From JAEZAF01 sp964395665 (lineage in GTDB: Bacteria > Chloroflexota > Anaerolineae > Aggregatilineales > Phototrophicaceae): DNA of 64,000 bases. The DNA lies in the NCBI GenBank assembly GCA_964395665.1, contig CAYNDH010000007.1, forward strand, positions 1 through 64,000. The letters are read 5' to 3'. The notes beneath the pieces were generated by a model. The model did not search any database and was not told where the DNA came from. It saw only the letters and a program-made list of their open reading frames with translations. A program made the position numbers and the translations under genes. Below, in pieces: positions 44,612 through 54,341 of this stretch (the first letter of the stretch is position 1; each line of letters starts with the position of its first letter).

Positions 44612-45960
44612 TGGTGAAGCTCAAAGATCCAGCAGATGTGAATCAGTCGCTGATCGAAGAAGGCCGCGAGATCGCTGAAAGGATTCTGATCCGCAACAGC
44701 AGCGAACTCGGTATGCTGGCATCCAGCCGCGCCTATCAGCAGATCTGGGCACGCGACAGCATGATCTGCGGTCTCGGCCTGTGGCTGTGCGGTCACGCTG
44801 ACGCGGGTACGGTGCATCAGCGCTCGCTGGAAACACTGCGCCAGTTCCAGAGCCAGCTTGGGAAGATCCCGCACAATATCGGCTATACCGATGTCGATGA
44901 TCCGGCGCTGGTGGCCCACGGCGGTCGGATGGATGCGGCCAGCAGCGAACGCCGTCTGATTGCGGATACAGCCCATGCCGGCTGCGTGGACGATAATCTG
45001 TGGTATATCCTTGGCGCGTATTACCACTTTATGCACAGCCGTGATCTCGATTACCTGAAATCCATATGGACCAGTCTGGAGCAGGCGCTGCTCTGGCTGC
45101 GTTATCAGGACTCGAACGAGTGCGGCCTGCTGGAAGTGCATGAGGCGATGGATTGGGCGGACCTGTTCTCCAACCATTACAACGTCCTCTATGACAATGT
45201 CCTCTATTACGCGGTCTGGAAGGCTATGGGCCAGATGGCCGATGCTTTGGGCAAAGACGGGCAGCATTACGCCGATACCGCCGAAGACATCCGGCGCAAG
45301 ATCAATCTGCTGCTGTGGGTGAAGCCAAAAACCGCCGCTGACTGGGCGTGGATTCAGCGTGAGCGCAAGGAATGGCTGTATCCCCTCAAACGGGTGGAGA
45401 CTGAACTGGTCGTCCGGCCCTTCTATCTGCCGTATATGGGCTTCCGCGATTATACCGACCGCTTCGACACCTTCGGCAATCTGCTGGCGATCCTGTTCGG
45501 CGTGGCGGATCAGCAGCAGGCCGATGCCATCCTCAACTACATTCACGGCTGCGGCCTGAACGATCCCTATCCCGTTCAATGCCTGTACCCGGTCGTCCAG
45601 CCCGGTGATCGCGAATGGCGGGAATACTTCCGGGTGCGAAATCTGAATCAGCCCTACCACTATCACAACGGCGGAAGCTGGCCGTTCATCGGTGGGTTTT
45701 ATGTCGCGGCGCTGGTACAGGCAGGCCGCATGGAAGAAGCGCGGGTGCAGCTTGGCCGACTCGCGCAAATGAATCACGACGGCGTCCACGAAGCATGGGA
45801 ATTCAATGAATGGTTCCACGGCCAGTCAGGGCGTCCCATGGGCTTTGGCGGCCAGTCGTGGTCCGCAGCAATGTATCTGTTCGCCTATCATGCAGTCACT
45901 CACAACGCAGGCTCGGTCTTTAATGCCGAACACGGTTGGAAACCTGCAGAGCATTCATAA
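44611..45960 (+). CDS. GH100/GH63-like (alpha/alpha)6 glycosidase
   Basis: This 449-residue protein without a signal peptide opens its barrel with YQQIWARDSMICGLGLWL (about 44-61), whose Asp is a likely catalytic acid. PYHYHNGGSWPFIGGFYVAA (about 348-367) closely resembles the neutral-invertase (GH100) block. GFGGQSWSAAMYLFAYHAV (about 411-429) sits where the second acidic residue region lies. Glycogen-debranching and GH63 enzymes share this fold. It should hydrolyse a glycosidic bond in the cytoplasm. The substrate is unknown. Confidence 0.72.
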   Translation: MVKLKDPADVNQSLIEEGREIAERILIRNSSELGMLASSRAYQQIWARDSMICGLGLWLCGHADAGTVHQRSLETLRQFQSQLGKIPHNIGYTDVDDPALVAHGGRMDAASSERRLIADTAHAGCVDDNLWYILGAYYHFMHSRDLDYLKSIWTSLEQALLWLRYQDSNECGLLEVHEAMDWADLFSNHYNVLYDNVLYYAVWKAMGQMADALGKDGQHYADTAEDIRRKINLLLWVKPKTAADWAWIQRERKEWLYPLKRVETELVVRPFYLPYMGFRDYTDRFDTFGNLLAILFGVADQQQADAILNYIHGCGLNDPYPVQCLYPVVQPGDREWREYFRVRNLNQPYHYHNGGSWPFIGGFYVAALVQAGRMEEARVQLGRLAQMNHDGVHEAWEFNEWFHGQSGRPMGFGGQSWSAAMYLFAYHAVTHNAGSVFNAEHGWKPAEHS

Positions 45961-45970
45961 GATAACGGAA

Positions 45971-47836
45971 ATGCAGCACATCCCCCACCCACGATTTAAG
46001 AAAATCCTTGACGACCTCTACAGCTTTGAAGACACCTGTACCGTCTATGTTGTACGCTCTGGCAGCACGGCGATACTGATCGATTTCGGCTCTGGCGATG
46101 TCCTTGACCAGTTGCAGACGATCAATATCGACCGTGTCACCGACATCCTCATCACTCATCATCACCGCGACCAGTGCCAGGGGCTGCCACGCGCAGTCCG
46201 GGCGGGCATCCGCATCTGGGTTCCACATACCGAGCAGGACCTGTTCCACGATGCCGACGCTCACTGGCAGGCGCGTGAGATCACCAACAATTACAACATG
46301 CGGCAGGATCGCTTCTCGCTGCTCAAATCAGTGGCGGTTACCGGCACACTTCAGGATTACGAACAGCGGTGCTTTGGTCAGCATCACTTTACCGTCGTCC
46401 CCACACCGGGGCACACCATCGGCTCCATCACCCTGATGAGCGAACTGAATAACCAGCGGGTGGCCTTCACCGGCGACCTGATCTCCGGCCCCGGTCAGGT
46501 CTGGAGCCTTGCCGCCACCCAATGGACGTACAACGGCGCGGAAGGTGCGCCGTCCAGCATCGCATCCCTGCTCGATTTGAAAGAACTTGAACCGGACATG
46601 CTGCTGCCGTCTCACGGTGAAGTCATGAATGCGCCCGCTGAAGCCATGGACCTGCTGATAGAACGCCTGTGGCAGCTTTTACAGCTTCGCGGGGAAAACA
46701 GAAATCTGTTCAACCTGCACGAAAATCCCTATGAGCCGATCACGCCGCATCTGCTGCGTCACTGCGCCAGCATGGCGAATACCTACGTCCTGCTGTCGGA
46801 GAGCAAAAAGGCGCTGATCATCGACTTCGGCTACGATTTCATGACCGGCTTCAGCGCTGGCAGTGACCGCGCCTCACGGCGTCCGTGGCTGCACACCATC
46901 CCCAGGCTGAAGCAGCAGTTCGGCATTGAACATATCGACGTCGTGATCTCCACCCACTTCCATGATGATCACGTCGCCGGGATCAATCTGCTGCGGCGTG
47001 TGGAAAAGACAGAGCACTGGGCTGCGGAGAGCTTCGCGGATATTCTCGAAGATCCGTGCAGCTATGACCTGCCGTGCCTGTGGTATGATCCGATCCCCGT
47101 GGACCGCCGTGTGCCGCTGGAAACACCAATTCAGTGGGAAGAATACACCTTCACCCTTTATCCCCTGCCCGGACATACCCGCTATGCCGTCGCCATCGCG
47201 TTTGAAGTGGATGGCAAACGTATACTGGCAACCGGCGACCAGTATCAGGGCGGTGAGGGCCTTCAACTGAATTACGTTTACTATAACCGCTTTCAGGCCA
47301 GCGATTACATCCAGAGCGCCGTGCTGTATGACTCGGTCAAGCCGGACATCATCCTCACCGGCCACTGGAAGCCGCTGTATGTTGGCGCTGGTTATTTCAA
47401 CAAGCTGGCGACCATGGGGCTTGAGCTGGAATGGCTGCATCAGGAGATGCTGCCCCATGCCTTCGACCTTGGCGAAGGCGGCTTTCTGGCGCAGATGTAC
47501 CCCTATCAGACCGATGCCAGCAGCGGCAAGGCCTTTACTGTTCAGGTCGATGTCCGCAATCCATTCCGCACATCGGTCGATGCCGTTGTCCAGATGGTGG
47601 CGCCGGAGAACTGGGAAATCGTCAGCGCGACTTTTGACGGACAGGATATCGGTATCGACGCGCACGGGGCCGTCTTCATGACATTCGAGACCGCAGCGGT
47701 CGATGTGCCGCCGCTGGTCTTCACCATCATCCCTCACAGCGGTTCCCGCACCCGCCGCGCACGCATCGCCGCCGATGTCACAATCAACGGTCAGCGTTTC
47801 GGCCAGCAGGCCGAAGCACTGGTCAACCTGAGCTGA
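45971..47836 (+). CDS. Tandem double metallo-beta-lactamase-fold hydrolase
   Basis: The start at ATG 45971 (621 residues) is chosen because earlier in-frame ATGs lie inside the preceding gene. Two complete MBL folds follow each other. Domain 1 (about 10-245) has ITHHHRDQ (Gln replacing the usual third His of HxHxDH), PTPGHTIGS, FTGDLI and LPSHGEV. Domain 2 (about 260-510) has the intact STHFHDDH, PLPGHTRYA, ATGDQY and TGHWKP. A beta-rich C-terminal domain (about 525-621) ends the protein. MBL proteins in sugar operons can be lactonases (UlaG is one), but this fused architecture is not one I recognise. It lies between two glycosidase genes with short gaps. Confidence 0.82.
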   Translation: MQHIPHPRFKKILDDLYSFEDTCTVYVVRSGSTAILIDFGSGDVLDQLQTINIDRVTDILITHHHRDQCQGLPRAVRAGIRIWVPHTEQDLFHDADAHWQAREITNNYNMRQDRFSLLKSVAVTGTLQDYEQRCFGQHHFTVVPTPGHTIGSITLMSELNNQRVAFTGDLISGPGQVWSLAATQWTYNGAEGAPSSIASLLDLKELEPDMLLPSHGEVMNAPAEAMDLLIERLWQLLQLRGENRNLFNLHENPYEPITPHLLRHCASMANTYVLLSESKKALIIDFGYDFMTGFSAGSDRASRRPWLHTIPRLKQQFGIEHIDVVISTHFHDDHVAGINLLRRVEKTEHWAAESFADILEDPCSYDLPCLWYDPIPVDRRVPLETPIQWEEYTFTLYPLPGHTRYAVAIAFEVDGKRILATGDQYQGGEGLQLNYVYYNRFQASDYIQSAVLYDSVKPDIILTGHWKPLYVGAGYFNKLATMGLELEWLHQEMLPHAFDLGEGGFLAQMYPYQTDASSGKAFTVQVDVRNPFRTSVDAVVQMVAPENWEIVSATFDGQDIGIDAHGAVFMTFETAAVDVPPLVFTIIPHSGSRTRRARIAADVTINGQRFGQQAEALVNLS

Positions 47837-47890
47837 TCACGATCTACAGGATCGCTTACTATCCATGCCTAATCAAACGGAGGACTCACG

Positions 47891-50410
47891 ATGAGTCAGG
47901 TGAGTATCAAAAACCGGCGTCAGTCAGCCAAAGCCAATTCGCAGACGGATCAGGCCGCGCCCACCGAAAAGCAGACCCGCCTGCACATGATCGGCAGCGC
48001 TCATATCGACCCGGTGTGGCTGTGGCCGTGGCAGGAAGGCTTCCATGAGGTCAAGGCGTCATTCCGTTCTGCACTGGACCGCATGAACGAGTACGATGAC
48101 TTCATCTTCGTCGCCAGCAGCGCCGCCTTTTACGAATGGGTTGAACAGTCTGATCCGGCCATGTTCGCCGAGATTCAGCAGCGCGTGGCCGAAGGTCGCT
48201 GGCAGGTGGTCGGCGGCTGGTGGATCGAACCGGATTGCAATATCCCCAACGGCGAGTCATTCGTCCGGCATGGGTTATACGGCCAGCGCTACTTCAAGCA
48301 GAAATTCGGCGTGACAGCGCGTGTCGGCTTCAATGTGGACAGCTTCGGCCATGCCGCAACCCTGCCGCAGATTCTGAGCAAAAGCGGCATCCCGTATTAC
48401 ACCTTCCTGCGCCCGATGCCGAATGAAATGGGACTGCCTGCGCGCCTGTTCTGGTGGCAGTCCGATGACGGATCGCGACTGCTGGCCTTCCGCATCCCGT
48501 ATGAGTACCTGTCATGGGGTAAGGATGTCGAAGATCACGTGCGGCGCGTCGCCGATGAGATCAGGGCGCCGCACAACGAGATCATGTGCTTTTACGGCGT
48601 CGGCAATCACGGTGGCGGCCCGACCATCGAGAATATCGAGAGCATCCACCGCCTGAATCAGGTTGCTGACCTGCCGGAACTGGTCATGAGTTCACCGGAA
48701 GCCTATTTTGACTCCGTCATCCAGAATCCGGCGCTGATGATCCCGACCGTGCATTCCGACCTTCAGCGCCACGCCCCCGGCTGCTATGCCGCGCATTCCG
48801 GCATCAAACGCTGGAACCGCCGCGCCGAAAATCGCCTGATGGCCGCCGAAAAATGGTCCACGCTGGCCGCCATCCAGAACTTGCAGCCATACCCGACCGA
48901 ATTCGAACATGCATGGAAGCTGGTGCTCTTCAATCAGTTCCATGACATCCTGGCCGGGACCAGTCTCGAGATCGCCTATGACGACGCCCGTGACACCTAC
49001 GGCGAAGCGACTGCCATCGCCGACCGGGCCATGAATCTGGCAACGCAGGCGTTTGCATGGAATGTGAAAATCGATCCCGAACCGGAGATGAAGCCGATCA
49101 TCGTCTTCAATCCGCATACATGGCCGGTGAAAGAGACCATCGAACTGGAAACCTACCGCTGGAAGCCGGAAGCCGTGCTGGTCGATGAAAACGGTCAGCC
49201 CGTGCCACACCAGCAGGTCCAGTCCACAACCGTCACCAGCCGCGTCCGCCTGAGCTTCACCGCTGATCTGCCTGCGCTGGGCTATCGGGTGTACCGTCTG
49301 CTGCCATCCGGCACACCGGGCAGCTTCCCGACGGTTGAGGTGACCGAGACCACGCTCGAAAACCCCTATTTCCGGCTGGAAATCGACCCGGAAACCGGCT
49401 GTATCAGGAGCCTGTTCGACAAACGCGCCCAGATTGAAGTCTTTATCGGGCCAGCCGCAAAGCCGGTGGTGATCGAAGACACCTCTGACACATGGGGACA
49501 CGATACCTTCAAATATGATCAGGTCATCGGCAGCTTCACGGCGACCAGTGTGCATCTGGCCGAGCATGGGCCGGTGAAATCCGTGCTGCGGGTGATGAGC
49601 GCCTACGAGAATTCGACGCTGGTTCAGGATTTCATCATGTACCCGGATCGCGAACAGATCGACGTGCAGGCGGTAGTGGACTGGCGTCAGCAGTTCAGCC
49701 TGCTCAAGCTGCGCTTCCCGGTCAGCGTGTACTTCTCACGTTCTACCGCCGAAGTCGCCTATGGACACATCGAATACGCCGCGACCGGTGACGAATACCC
49801 GATGCAGAACTGGGTGGATGTCGGCGGGCTGGCACGCGGCCAGCAGTTCCCCTACGGTTTCAGCCTGCTGAACGACAGCAAGTACAGCCATGATGTCAAT
49901 GTGCGCGACCTTGGCATGACGGTACTCCGCAGCCCGGCCTATGCCCATCACATCCCGGCGCAGGTGGATCGCGCCAGGCTGCACAGCTTTATCGATCAGG
50001 GTATCCAGCGCTTCAGCTATACCATGCTGCCGCATCTCGGAAGCTGGGAAACCGCCGGGACGGTCAGGCTGGCGGCACAGCTCAACCAGAAGCCGACCGC
50101 CCTGTTCGCGACCTATCACCCGGACGGCACGCTGCCGCAGTCGGACTCGTTCATCGACGTGCAGCCGGATAACGTGATGGTCACCGTCCTCAAGCAGGCC
50201 GAAGACAGTGATGATCTGATCGTGCGGGCCTACGAAACCGCCAAAGTCGCCACCCGTGCCACCATCCGCCTGCCGAAGTGGGACCGCGTGATTGAGGCGG
50301 ACTTCGGGCCGTGCGAGATCAAGACCTTCCGCGTCCCGCTTGATGCCGGTCAGCCGGTGGTCGAGACCGATCTGATAGAATGGGATCAGGAGATACATCA
50401 GGGATCATGA
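47891..50410 (+). CDS. Alpha-mannosidase, glycoside hydrolase family 38
   Basis: This 839-residue protein starts after CGGAGG. The N-terminal catalytic domain has SAHIDPVWLWPW (zinc His and Asp), GGWWIEPDCN, NVDSFGHAATLPQIL with the nucleophile Asp, and LFNQFHDILAGTSLE with another zinc His. The middle and C-terminal beta domains of GH38 follow (about 410-839). No signal peptide is present, only a ~25-residue polar leader, so it acts inside on imported glycans. It is expected to release alpha-linked mannose. It overlaps the next gene by four bases. Confidence 0.93.
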   Translation: MSQVSIKNRRQSAKANSQTDQAAPTEKQTRLHMIGSAHIDPVWLWPWQEGFHEVKASFRSALDRMNEYDDFIFVASSAAFYEWVEQSDPAMFAEIQQRVAEGRWQVVGGWWIEPDCNIPNGESFVRHGLYGQRYFKQKFGVTARVGFNVDSFGHAATLPQILSKSGIPYYTFLRPMPNEMGLPARLFWWQSDDGSRLLAFRIPYEYLSWGKDVEDHVRRVADEIRAPHNEIMCFYGVGNHGGGPTIENIESIHRLNQVADLPELVMSSPEAYFDSVIQNPALMIPTVHSDLQRHAPGCYAAHSGIKRWNRRAENRLMAAEKWSTLAAIQNLQPYPTEFEHAWKLVLFNQFHDILAGTSLEIAYDDARDTYGEATAIADRAMNLATQAFAWNVKIDPEPEMKPIIVFNPHTWPVKETIELETYRWKPEAVLVDENGQPVPHQQVQSTTVTSRVRLSFTADLPALGYRVYRLLPSGTPGSFPTVEVTETTLENPYFRLEIDPETGCIRSLFDKRAQIEVFIGPAAKPVVIEDTSDTWGHDTFKYDQVIGSFTATSVHLAEHGPVKSVLRVMSAYENSTLVQDFIMYPDREQIDVQAVVDWRQQFSLLKLRFPVSVYFSRSTAEVAYGHIEYAATGDEYPMQNWVDVGGLARGQQFPYGFSLLNDSKYSHDVNVRDLGMTVLRSPAYAHHIPAQVDRARLHSFIDQGIQRFSYTMLPHLGSWETAGTVRLAAQLNQKPTALFATYHPDGTLPQSDSFIDVQPDNVMVTVLKQAEDSDDLIVRAYETAKVATRATIRLPKWDRVIEADFGPCEIKTFRVPLDAGQPVVETDLIEWDQEIHQGS

Positions 50411-51084
50411 CCGCCGAGACTGAAACCATCCGCCGTGAACTTCAGGCCGCCGGACGCTATCTGCTGGCGAATGAACTCGCATGGGGCAATGCCGGCAACC
50501 TGAGCGCCCGTGTTTCCCCCGATTACCTGCTGGTCACCGCCAGTGGGACGCGGCTGGGTGATCTGGGGGATGATGATTTCGTCGAATGCCCGGTGGATGT
50601 ATCACAGGAGACGGCTTCCGCACCCTACCCGCGTAAGCCGTCCAAAGAAATGCCGATGCACCGCGCTATCTATCACGCCCGGCCAGAGATCAACGCCGTG
50701 CTGCACGCCGCGCCCTTCTACAGCACCCTGATCGCCTGTGCTGAAGCAATCGACATCCCGAACAACTGGTATGTCGAAAACATGTACTATCAGGAGCGGG
50801 TGGCGCGTGTGCCCTACTGCCATCCCGGATCAGCCGATCTTGGAGAGGCAGTCGCGGCACAGGCCGCCAAAGCCAACGTGCTGCTGCTGGAAAATCACGG
50901 CGTGCTGGTCTATGACACATCGGTCAGTGAGGCGCTGATGGGCCTGCATACGCTGGAACTCACCTGCCGGATGCTGATCACGGCCAGAAGCGCGGGCATC
51001 CCCATCAAGCCGGTCAATCCAGAGATGGCAGCGGATTTTCTGCAAAAGTCCGGATACCGTGCGCCGCGCCAGTGGTCGCGGTAA
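50407..51084 (+). CDS. Class II aldolase/adducin family (fuculose-phosphate aldolase-like)
   Basis: ATG 50407 overlaps the preceding stop (ATGA) and gives 225 residues; an upstream ATG at 50380 lies inside the mannosidase gene. GNAGNLSAR, TASGTRLGDL and SKEMPMHRAIYHARPEINAV contain the catalytic Glu and first zinc His. VLHAAPFYS holds another His and LLENHGVLVY the last. These are the marks of zinc aldolases acting on fuculose-1-P, rhamnulose-1-P or ribulose phosphate. It probably cleaves or epimerises a sugar phosphate made by one of the kinases here. Confidence 0.87.
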   Translation: MTAETETIRRELQAAGRYLLANELAWGNAGNLSARVSPDYLLVTASGTRLGDLGDDDFVECPVDVSQETASAPYPRKPSKEMPMHRAIYHARPEINAVLHAAPFYSTLIACAEAIDIPNNWYVENMYYQERVARVPYCHPGSADLGEAVAAQAAKANVLLLENHGVLVYDTSVSEALMGLHTLELTCRMLITARSAGIPIKPVNPEMAADFLQKSGYRAPRQWSR

Positions 51085-51114
51085 AATATGTCTGTCAGAA
51101 CTGCCGGAGACAAA

Positions 51115-51747
51115 ATGCATCCAGAATTCGAACGGTTACAGCAGCGCTACCCTGATCTGACGAATACCATCCCCAGCGTACAGGCGGCGTATGAGGTACT
51201 AAGCGCGACCTTTCGCGGCGGCGGTAAACTTCTGATCTGTGGTAACGGCGGCAGTGCAGCGGACAGCGATCATATCGTCGGCGAACTGATGAAGGGCTTC
51301 GAGCTGCCGCGTCCGATTGATGAGGATCTGCGCCAGCGCCTGACACGCTTCGATGTGGAACGCGGAGCCTATCTGTCCTCACGTCTGCAGAAAGCCCTGC
51401 CTGCGATTTCACTTTCAGGTCACGCCGCCCTTGCGACCGCCATCAGCAATGATACCGCCGGGGATATGATCTACGCCCAGCAGGTATTCGGATATGGCCG
51501 CGCCGGAGATACGCTGCTTGCCATCAGCACATCCGGCAATTCAGAGAATGTGTTGAATGCGCTGCATGTCGCGTCCGCCCTCGATATGCGGACCATCGGG
51601 CTGACGGGGCAGACCAGCGGTAAAATGGGCGACCTGTGTGAGGTGACGATCTGCGCTCCATCACAGCGCACACTGGAAATTCAGGAACGACATCTGGCGA
51701 TTTATCATGCGCTGTGTATTGCACTGGAACAGGATTTCTTCGGATGA
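51115..51747 (+). CDS. SIS-domain phosphosugar isomerase (GmhA-like)
   Basis: The start at 51115 is preferred because GGAG lies six bases upstream; ATG 51088 has no ribosome site. The 210-residue protein shows LLICGNGGSAADSDHIVGEL (the sedoheptulose-7-phosphate isomerase signature) and DTLLAISTSGNSENVLNAL, the phosphate-binding SIS loop. An insert with acidic and basic residues between them (about 68-95) resembles the GmhA-type long loop. It should interconvert a ketose and an aldose phosphate. The operon suggests sugar breakdown, not LPS heptose synthesis. Confidence 0.85.
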   Translation: MHPEFERLQQRYPDLTNTIPSVQAAYEVLSATFRGGGKLLICGNGGSAADSDHIVGELMKGFELPRPIDEDLRQRLTRFDVERGAYLSSRLQKALPAISLSGHAALATAISNDTAGDMIYAQQVFGYGRAGDTLLAISTSGNSENVLNALHVASALDMRTIGLTGQTSGKMGDLCEVTICAPSQRTLEIQERHLAIYHALCIALEQDFFG

Positions 51748-52721
51748 GTACAGCAGGGCTGTTGGCGGGAATTGATATTGGCGGGACGAAGTGCGCCGTC
51801 AGTCTGGGCCAGATCGACGACGCAGGTGTCACCATCCTTGATAAACACCGTATCCCCACACCATCATCACCAGACGCCACCCTGAGCGCACTCAGTGAAC
51901 TGCTTCAGGAGATGCTGACGAATCATCAGCAGCCGCTGTCAGCCATTGGGATAAGCTGCGGCGGCCCACTGGACAGCAAACGGGGACTGGTGCTGTCTCC
52001 GCCCAATCTGCCGGGATGGGATGAAGTGCCGGTGGTCAGCCATTTTCAGCAGGCGTTCAGCGTGCCGGTCACCTTGCAGAATGATGCCAATGCCGGTGCG
52101 CTGGCGGAATGGCTGTGGGGCGCAGGTCGGGGAACGCGCAACATGATCTTCCTGACATTTGGCACGGGAATGGGCGCGGGCCTGATCCTCAATGGACAGC
52201 TTTACGCCGGGACCAATGATATGGCGGGCGAAGTCGGGCATATCCGGCTGGCAGGTGATGGACCGCTGGGTTACGGCAAAGCCGGATCGTTTGAGGGCTT
52301 CGCCAGCGGCGGCGGGATCGCACGGCTGGCAATGATGCGTGCCAGGGCCGCGCTGGATGCTGGCAATCCGCCCGGATTCTGCCCGAATGCCGATTATCTG
52401 CCGCTCATTACCACCGAAACCGTCGCGATCTGTGCCAATGAAGGCGATCCGCTGGCACTGGAGATCTTCGAGACGGTCGGGTGGTGGCTGGGACAGGGGC
52501 TGTCCATCCTGATCGACATCCTGAACCCGGAGCGCATCATTCTCGGCAGCATCTACCTGCGCCAGCAGCATCTGCTGGAAAACATGATGCGCACGGTACT
52601 GGATGCCGAAACACTGTCGCACGGACTCAACGTCTGCGAGATCGTCCCGGCAGAACTCGGTGAATTAGTCGGCGATTACGCGGCGCTGGCCGTCGCCCGT
52701 TACCAGTCGGTGCTGGTGTAG
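51744..52721 (+). CDS. ROK family sugar kinase (zinc motif absent)
   Basis: ATG 51744 overlaps the previous stop (ATGA), giving 325 residues. LLAGIDIGGTKCAVSLG is the ATP phosphate loop. LQNDANAGALAEWLWGAGRG contains the catalytic Asp and TFGTGMGAGLILNGQLYAG the second phosphate loop. EVGHIRLAGDG holds the Glu-His contact, but the usual Cys-rich zinc site after it is replaced by GPLGYGKAGSFEGFASG. It phosphorylates a hexose or amino sugar with ATP. Without the zinc motif the specificity is uncertain. Confidence 0.9.
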   Translation: MSTAGLLAGIDIGGTKCAVSLGQIDDAGVTILDKHRIPTPSSPDATLSALSELLQEMLTNHQQPLSAIGISCGGPLDSKRGLVLSPPNLPGWDEVPVVSHFQQAFSVPVTLQNDANAGALAEWLWGAGRGTRNMIFLTFGTGMGAGLILNGQLYAGTNDMAGEVGHIRLAGDGPLGYGKAGSFEGFASGGGIARLAMMRARAALDAGNPPGFCPNADYLPLITTETVAICANEGDPLALEIFETVGWWLGQGLSILIDILNPERIILGSIYLRQQHLLENMMRTVLDAETLSHGLNVCEIVPAELGELVGDYAALAVARYQSVLV

Positions 52722-52808
52722 GGGGATTCTTCCCGCCTATCGACGCGAAACGACCTATTGATGATACTTCTTTAAGTCCTCTCATCTCAAATCAGAGAAG
52801 GACCTGAT

Positions 52809-53381
52809 ATGGCCCGTCCACCCACAAGACCAGTCCAACCGGTCGGCCAGTCAGCCGGCCTGTCCCCTACACCGCCATTTTCAGCCGCCGCGCTGGTGAT
52901 TCTGGCGATTGTAGCGCTGGCCCTGATCGTCATCGCGCTGATGCTGACACTGGTCACCACCGATCGCTTTCAGACTGGCGCACAGTCCACACTGCTGCGC
53001 GATGTGCTGCGTCAGGTGGTGGTCTATCCAGGTGGACGGCTGATGTTCAGCGGCCAGAACAGCGCGGCCCGCTGTGATACCGCGCTGATCTTCGATGTAT
53101 GGGCCGCACGTGCCACACCAGATGAGGTGCGCGAACACTTCGAACGGCAGTACCTGTCGCGGGGCTGGCTGATTCATCCGCAGACCGGCAGCGTCTATCC
53201 GACCGAGACCGCCCGTATTGACCTGATCGAGCCGGTGGGAAATACCATCGCCGGTGTGACGATCCCCGCCGGTGTGCTGGCGGCACGCTCACCGGATGTC
53301 ACGCTGTATGCGCTGCTCATCACCGGCTGGAATGGCCGCGCCTGCCCGGAACTGAATCGCAGTGCGGTCGGCGCTCCATAA
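52809..53381 (+). CDS. Membrane-anchored hypothetical protein
   Basis: This 190-residue protein starts after AGAAGGACC. A Pro-rich cytoplasmic head (1-24), one membrane helix (about 26-50) and an outside domain of about 140 residues follow. That domain has two Cys (RCDTALIF near 88 and ACPELN near 178) that may form a disulfide. The segment DEVREHFERQYLSRGW resembles a small alpha/beta unit. No family recognised. It is likely the last plus-strand gene before the terminator at 53441. Confidence 0.65.
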   Translation: MARPPTRPVQPVGQSAGLSPTPPFSAAALVILAIVALALIVIALMLTLVTTDRFQTGAQSTLLRDVLRQVVVYPGGRLMFSGQNSAARCDTALIFDVWAARATPDEVREHFERQYLSRGWLIHPQTGSVYPTETARIDLIEPVGNTIAGVTIPAGVLAARSPDVTLYALLITGWNGRACPELNRSAVGAP

Positions 53382-53440
53382 CATTCGCCGCTGAATATTC
53401 CCCTGGAGATATTTTGAATATTCAGAAAACCATACTGTAA

Positions 53441-53466
53441 GGGCCGGATTCTTCCGGCCCATTTTT
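53441..53466 (+). terminator. Rho-independent terminator
   Basis: GGGCCGGA (53441-53448), loop TTCT, TCCGGCCC (53453-53460), then ATTTTT. A perfect 8-bp GC stem with a T run. It ends plus-strand transcription before the convergent regulator gene. Confidence 0.9.
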
Positions 53467-53492
53467 GGGTCCAGTCGTCCTTGTGCGATTGA

Positions 53493-54341
53493 CTAACCGG
53501 TCCGTTCCTTGGCGAGTGCGGCGGCCAACTGCGCCCCGATCAATTCCAGGATCAGCACATTTTCCTGTGTAATCGTGCCGGGACGTTCGCGGCAGGCGAC
53601 AATCACCCCCCGGCTGATCATATTGAAACTGACCGGCACACAGGCCACCGCCCCCAGACGCCCCCGCGCCACGAGCGGATGATTAGGCCGATCATCGGGC
53701 GCGGCAATGCGGCTCTGCGCGTTGATCAGCACCCAGCCCATCAGATCATCGGCGTTGGCTTCCTTGGGCGCGCTGGCCTGAATCGGCATTGGCCCGGCCT
53801 GCGCACGTAATGTCAGGCGCAGCGGCTCACCGGCTTCACGCTGATAATAGGCGACATAATCGTAATTCAGATCCTTGCACGTCAGCACGGCCACTTCCTG
53901 CTTGCCCATCGTGCCGGTGGCATCGCGCAGGCGCTTGACGAAATCGCGGATAGCGGGCAGGCTGTCGGAGCGGAGCGTTTCAGTCCGCCGTTCGGAGATC
54001 AGCCGGTTAATGCGCCGCACAAGATCATCATTCTTGAATGGCTCCACACTGATGTCATCCGCCTGACCGGGCATGGCGAAATCGGCTTCTTCGTCGATCA
54101 GCACAATCATCAGGCGCGGGTACCGCTGGCGCAGATCCTTGACGATGTCATGCACATCACCCTGAATATTGTTATCCAGCACCAGCACGTCGGTGTGATG
54201 CGTGCGGTCCGCCAGAATATTCAGTGCATCTGCCGCTGATGTCGCCCACTGCGTCTGAAACTGATCACGTTCCGCAAAGAAGGGGCGATAACGTTCAAGG
54301 TCTGCCGCTTTGATCGTCACCAGAAGGTCAACTTTAGCCAT
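53493..54341 (-). CDS. Receiver-like plus GAF domain regulator
   Basis: The protein has 282 residues. Residues 3-120 resemble a response regulator receiver, with DVLVLDNNIQGD holding an Asp at the phosphoacceptor place (about 55) and VLIDEEADF further on. The N-terminal acidic pair is missing (VDLLVTIKAADL). A coiled helix leads to a GAF-like domain (about 130-280) with LRLTLRAQAGP and RLGAVACVPVSFNMISRGVIVA. No output DNA-binding or enzyme domain is present. It probably works as a sensor or adaptor with unknown partners. Confidence 0.72.
   Translation of the reverse strand: MAKVDLLVTIKAADLERYRPFFAERDQFQTQWATSAADALNILADRTHHTDVLVLDNNIQGDVHDIVKDLRQRYPRLMIVLIDEEADFAMPGQADDISVEPFKNDDLVRRINRLISERRTETLRSDSLPAIRDFVKRLRDATGTMGKQEVAVLTCKDLNYDYVAYYQREAGEPLRLTLRAQAGPMPIQASAPKEANADDLMGWVLINAQSRIAAPDDRPNHPLVARGRLGAVACVPVSFNMISRGVIVACRERPGTITQENVLILELIGAQLAAALAKERTG

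Noticed and set aside
45806..45970. N-terminal extension of the tandem MBL protein
   Set aside because: It lies inside the 3' end of the preceding glycosidase gene and shows no MBL similarity; ATG 45971 fits the gene spacing.
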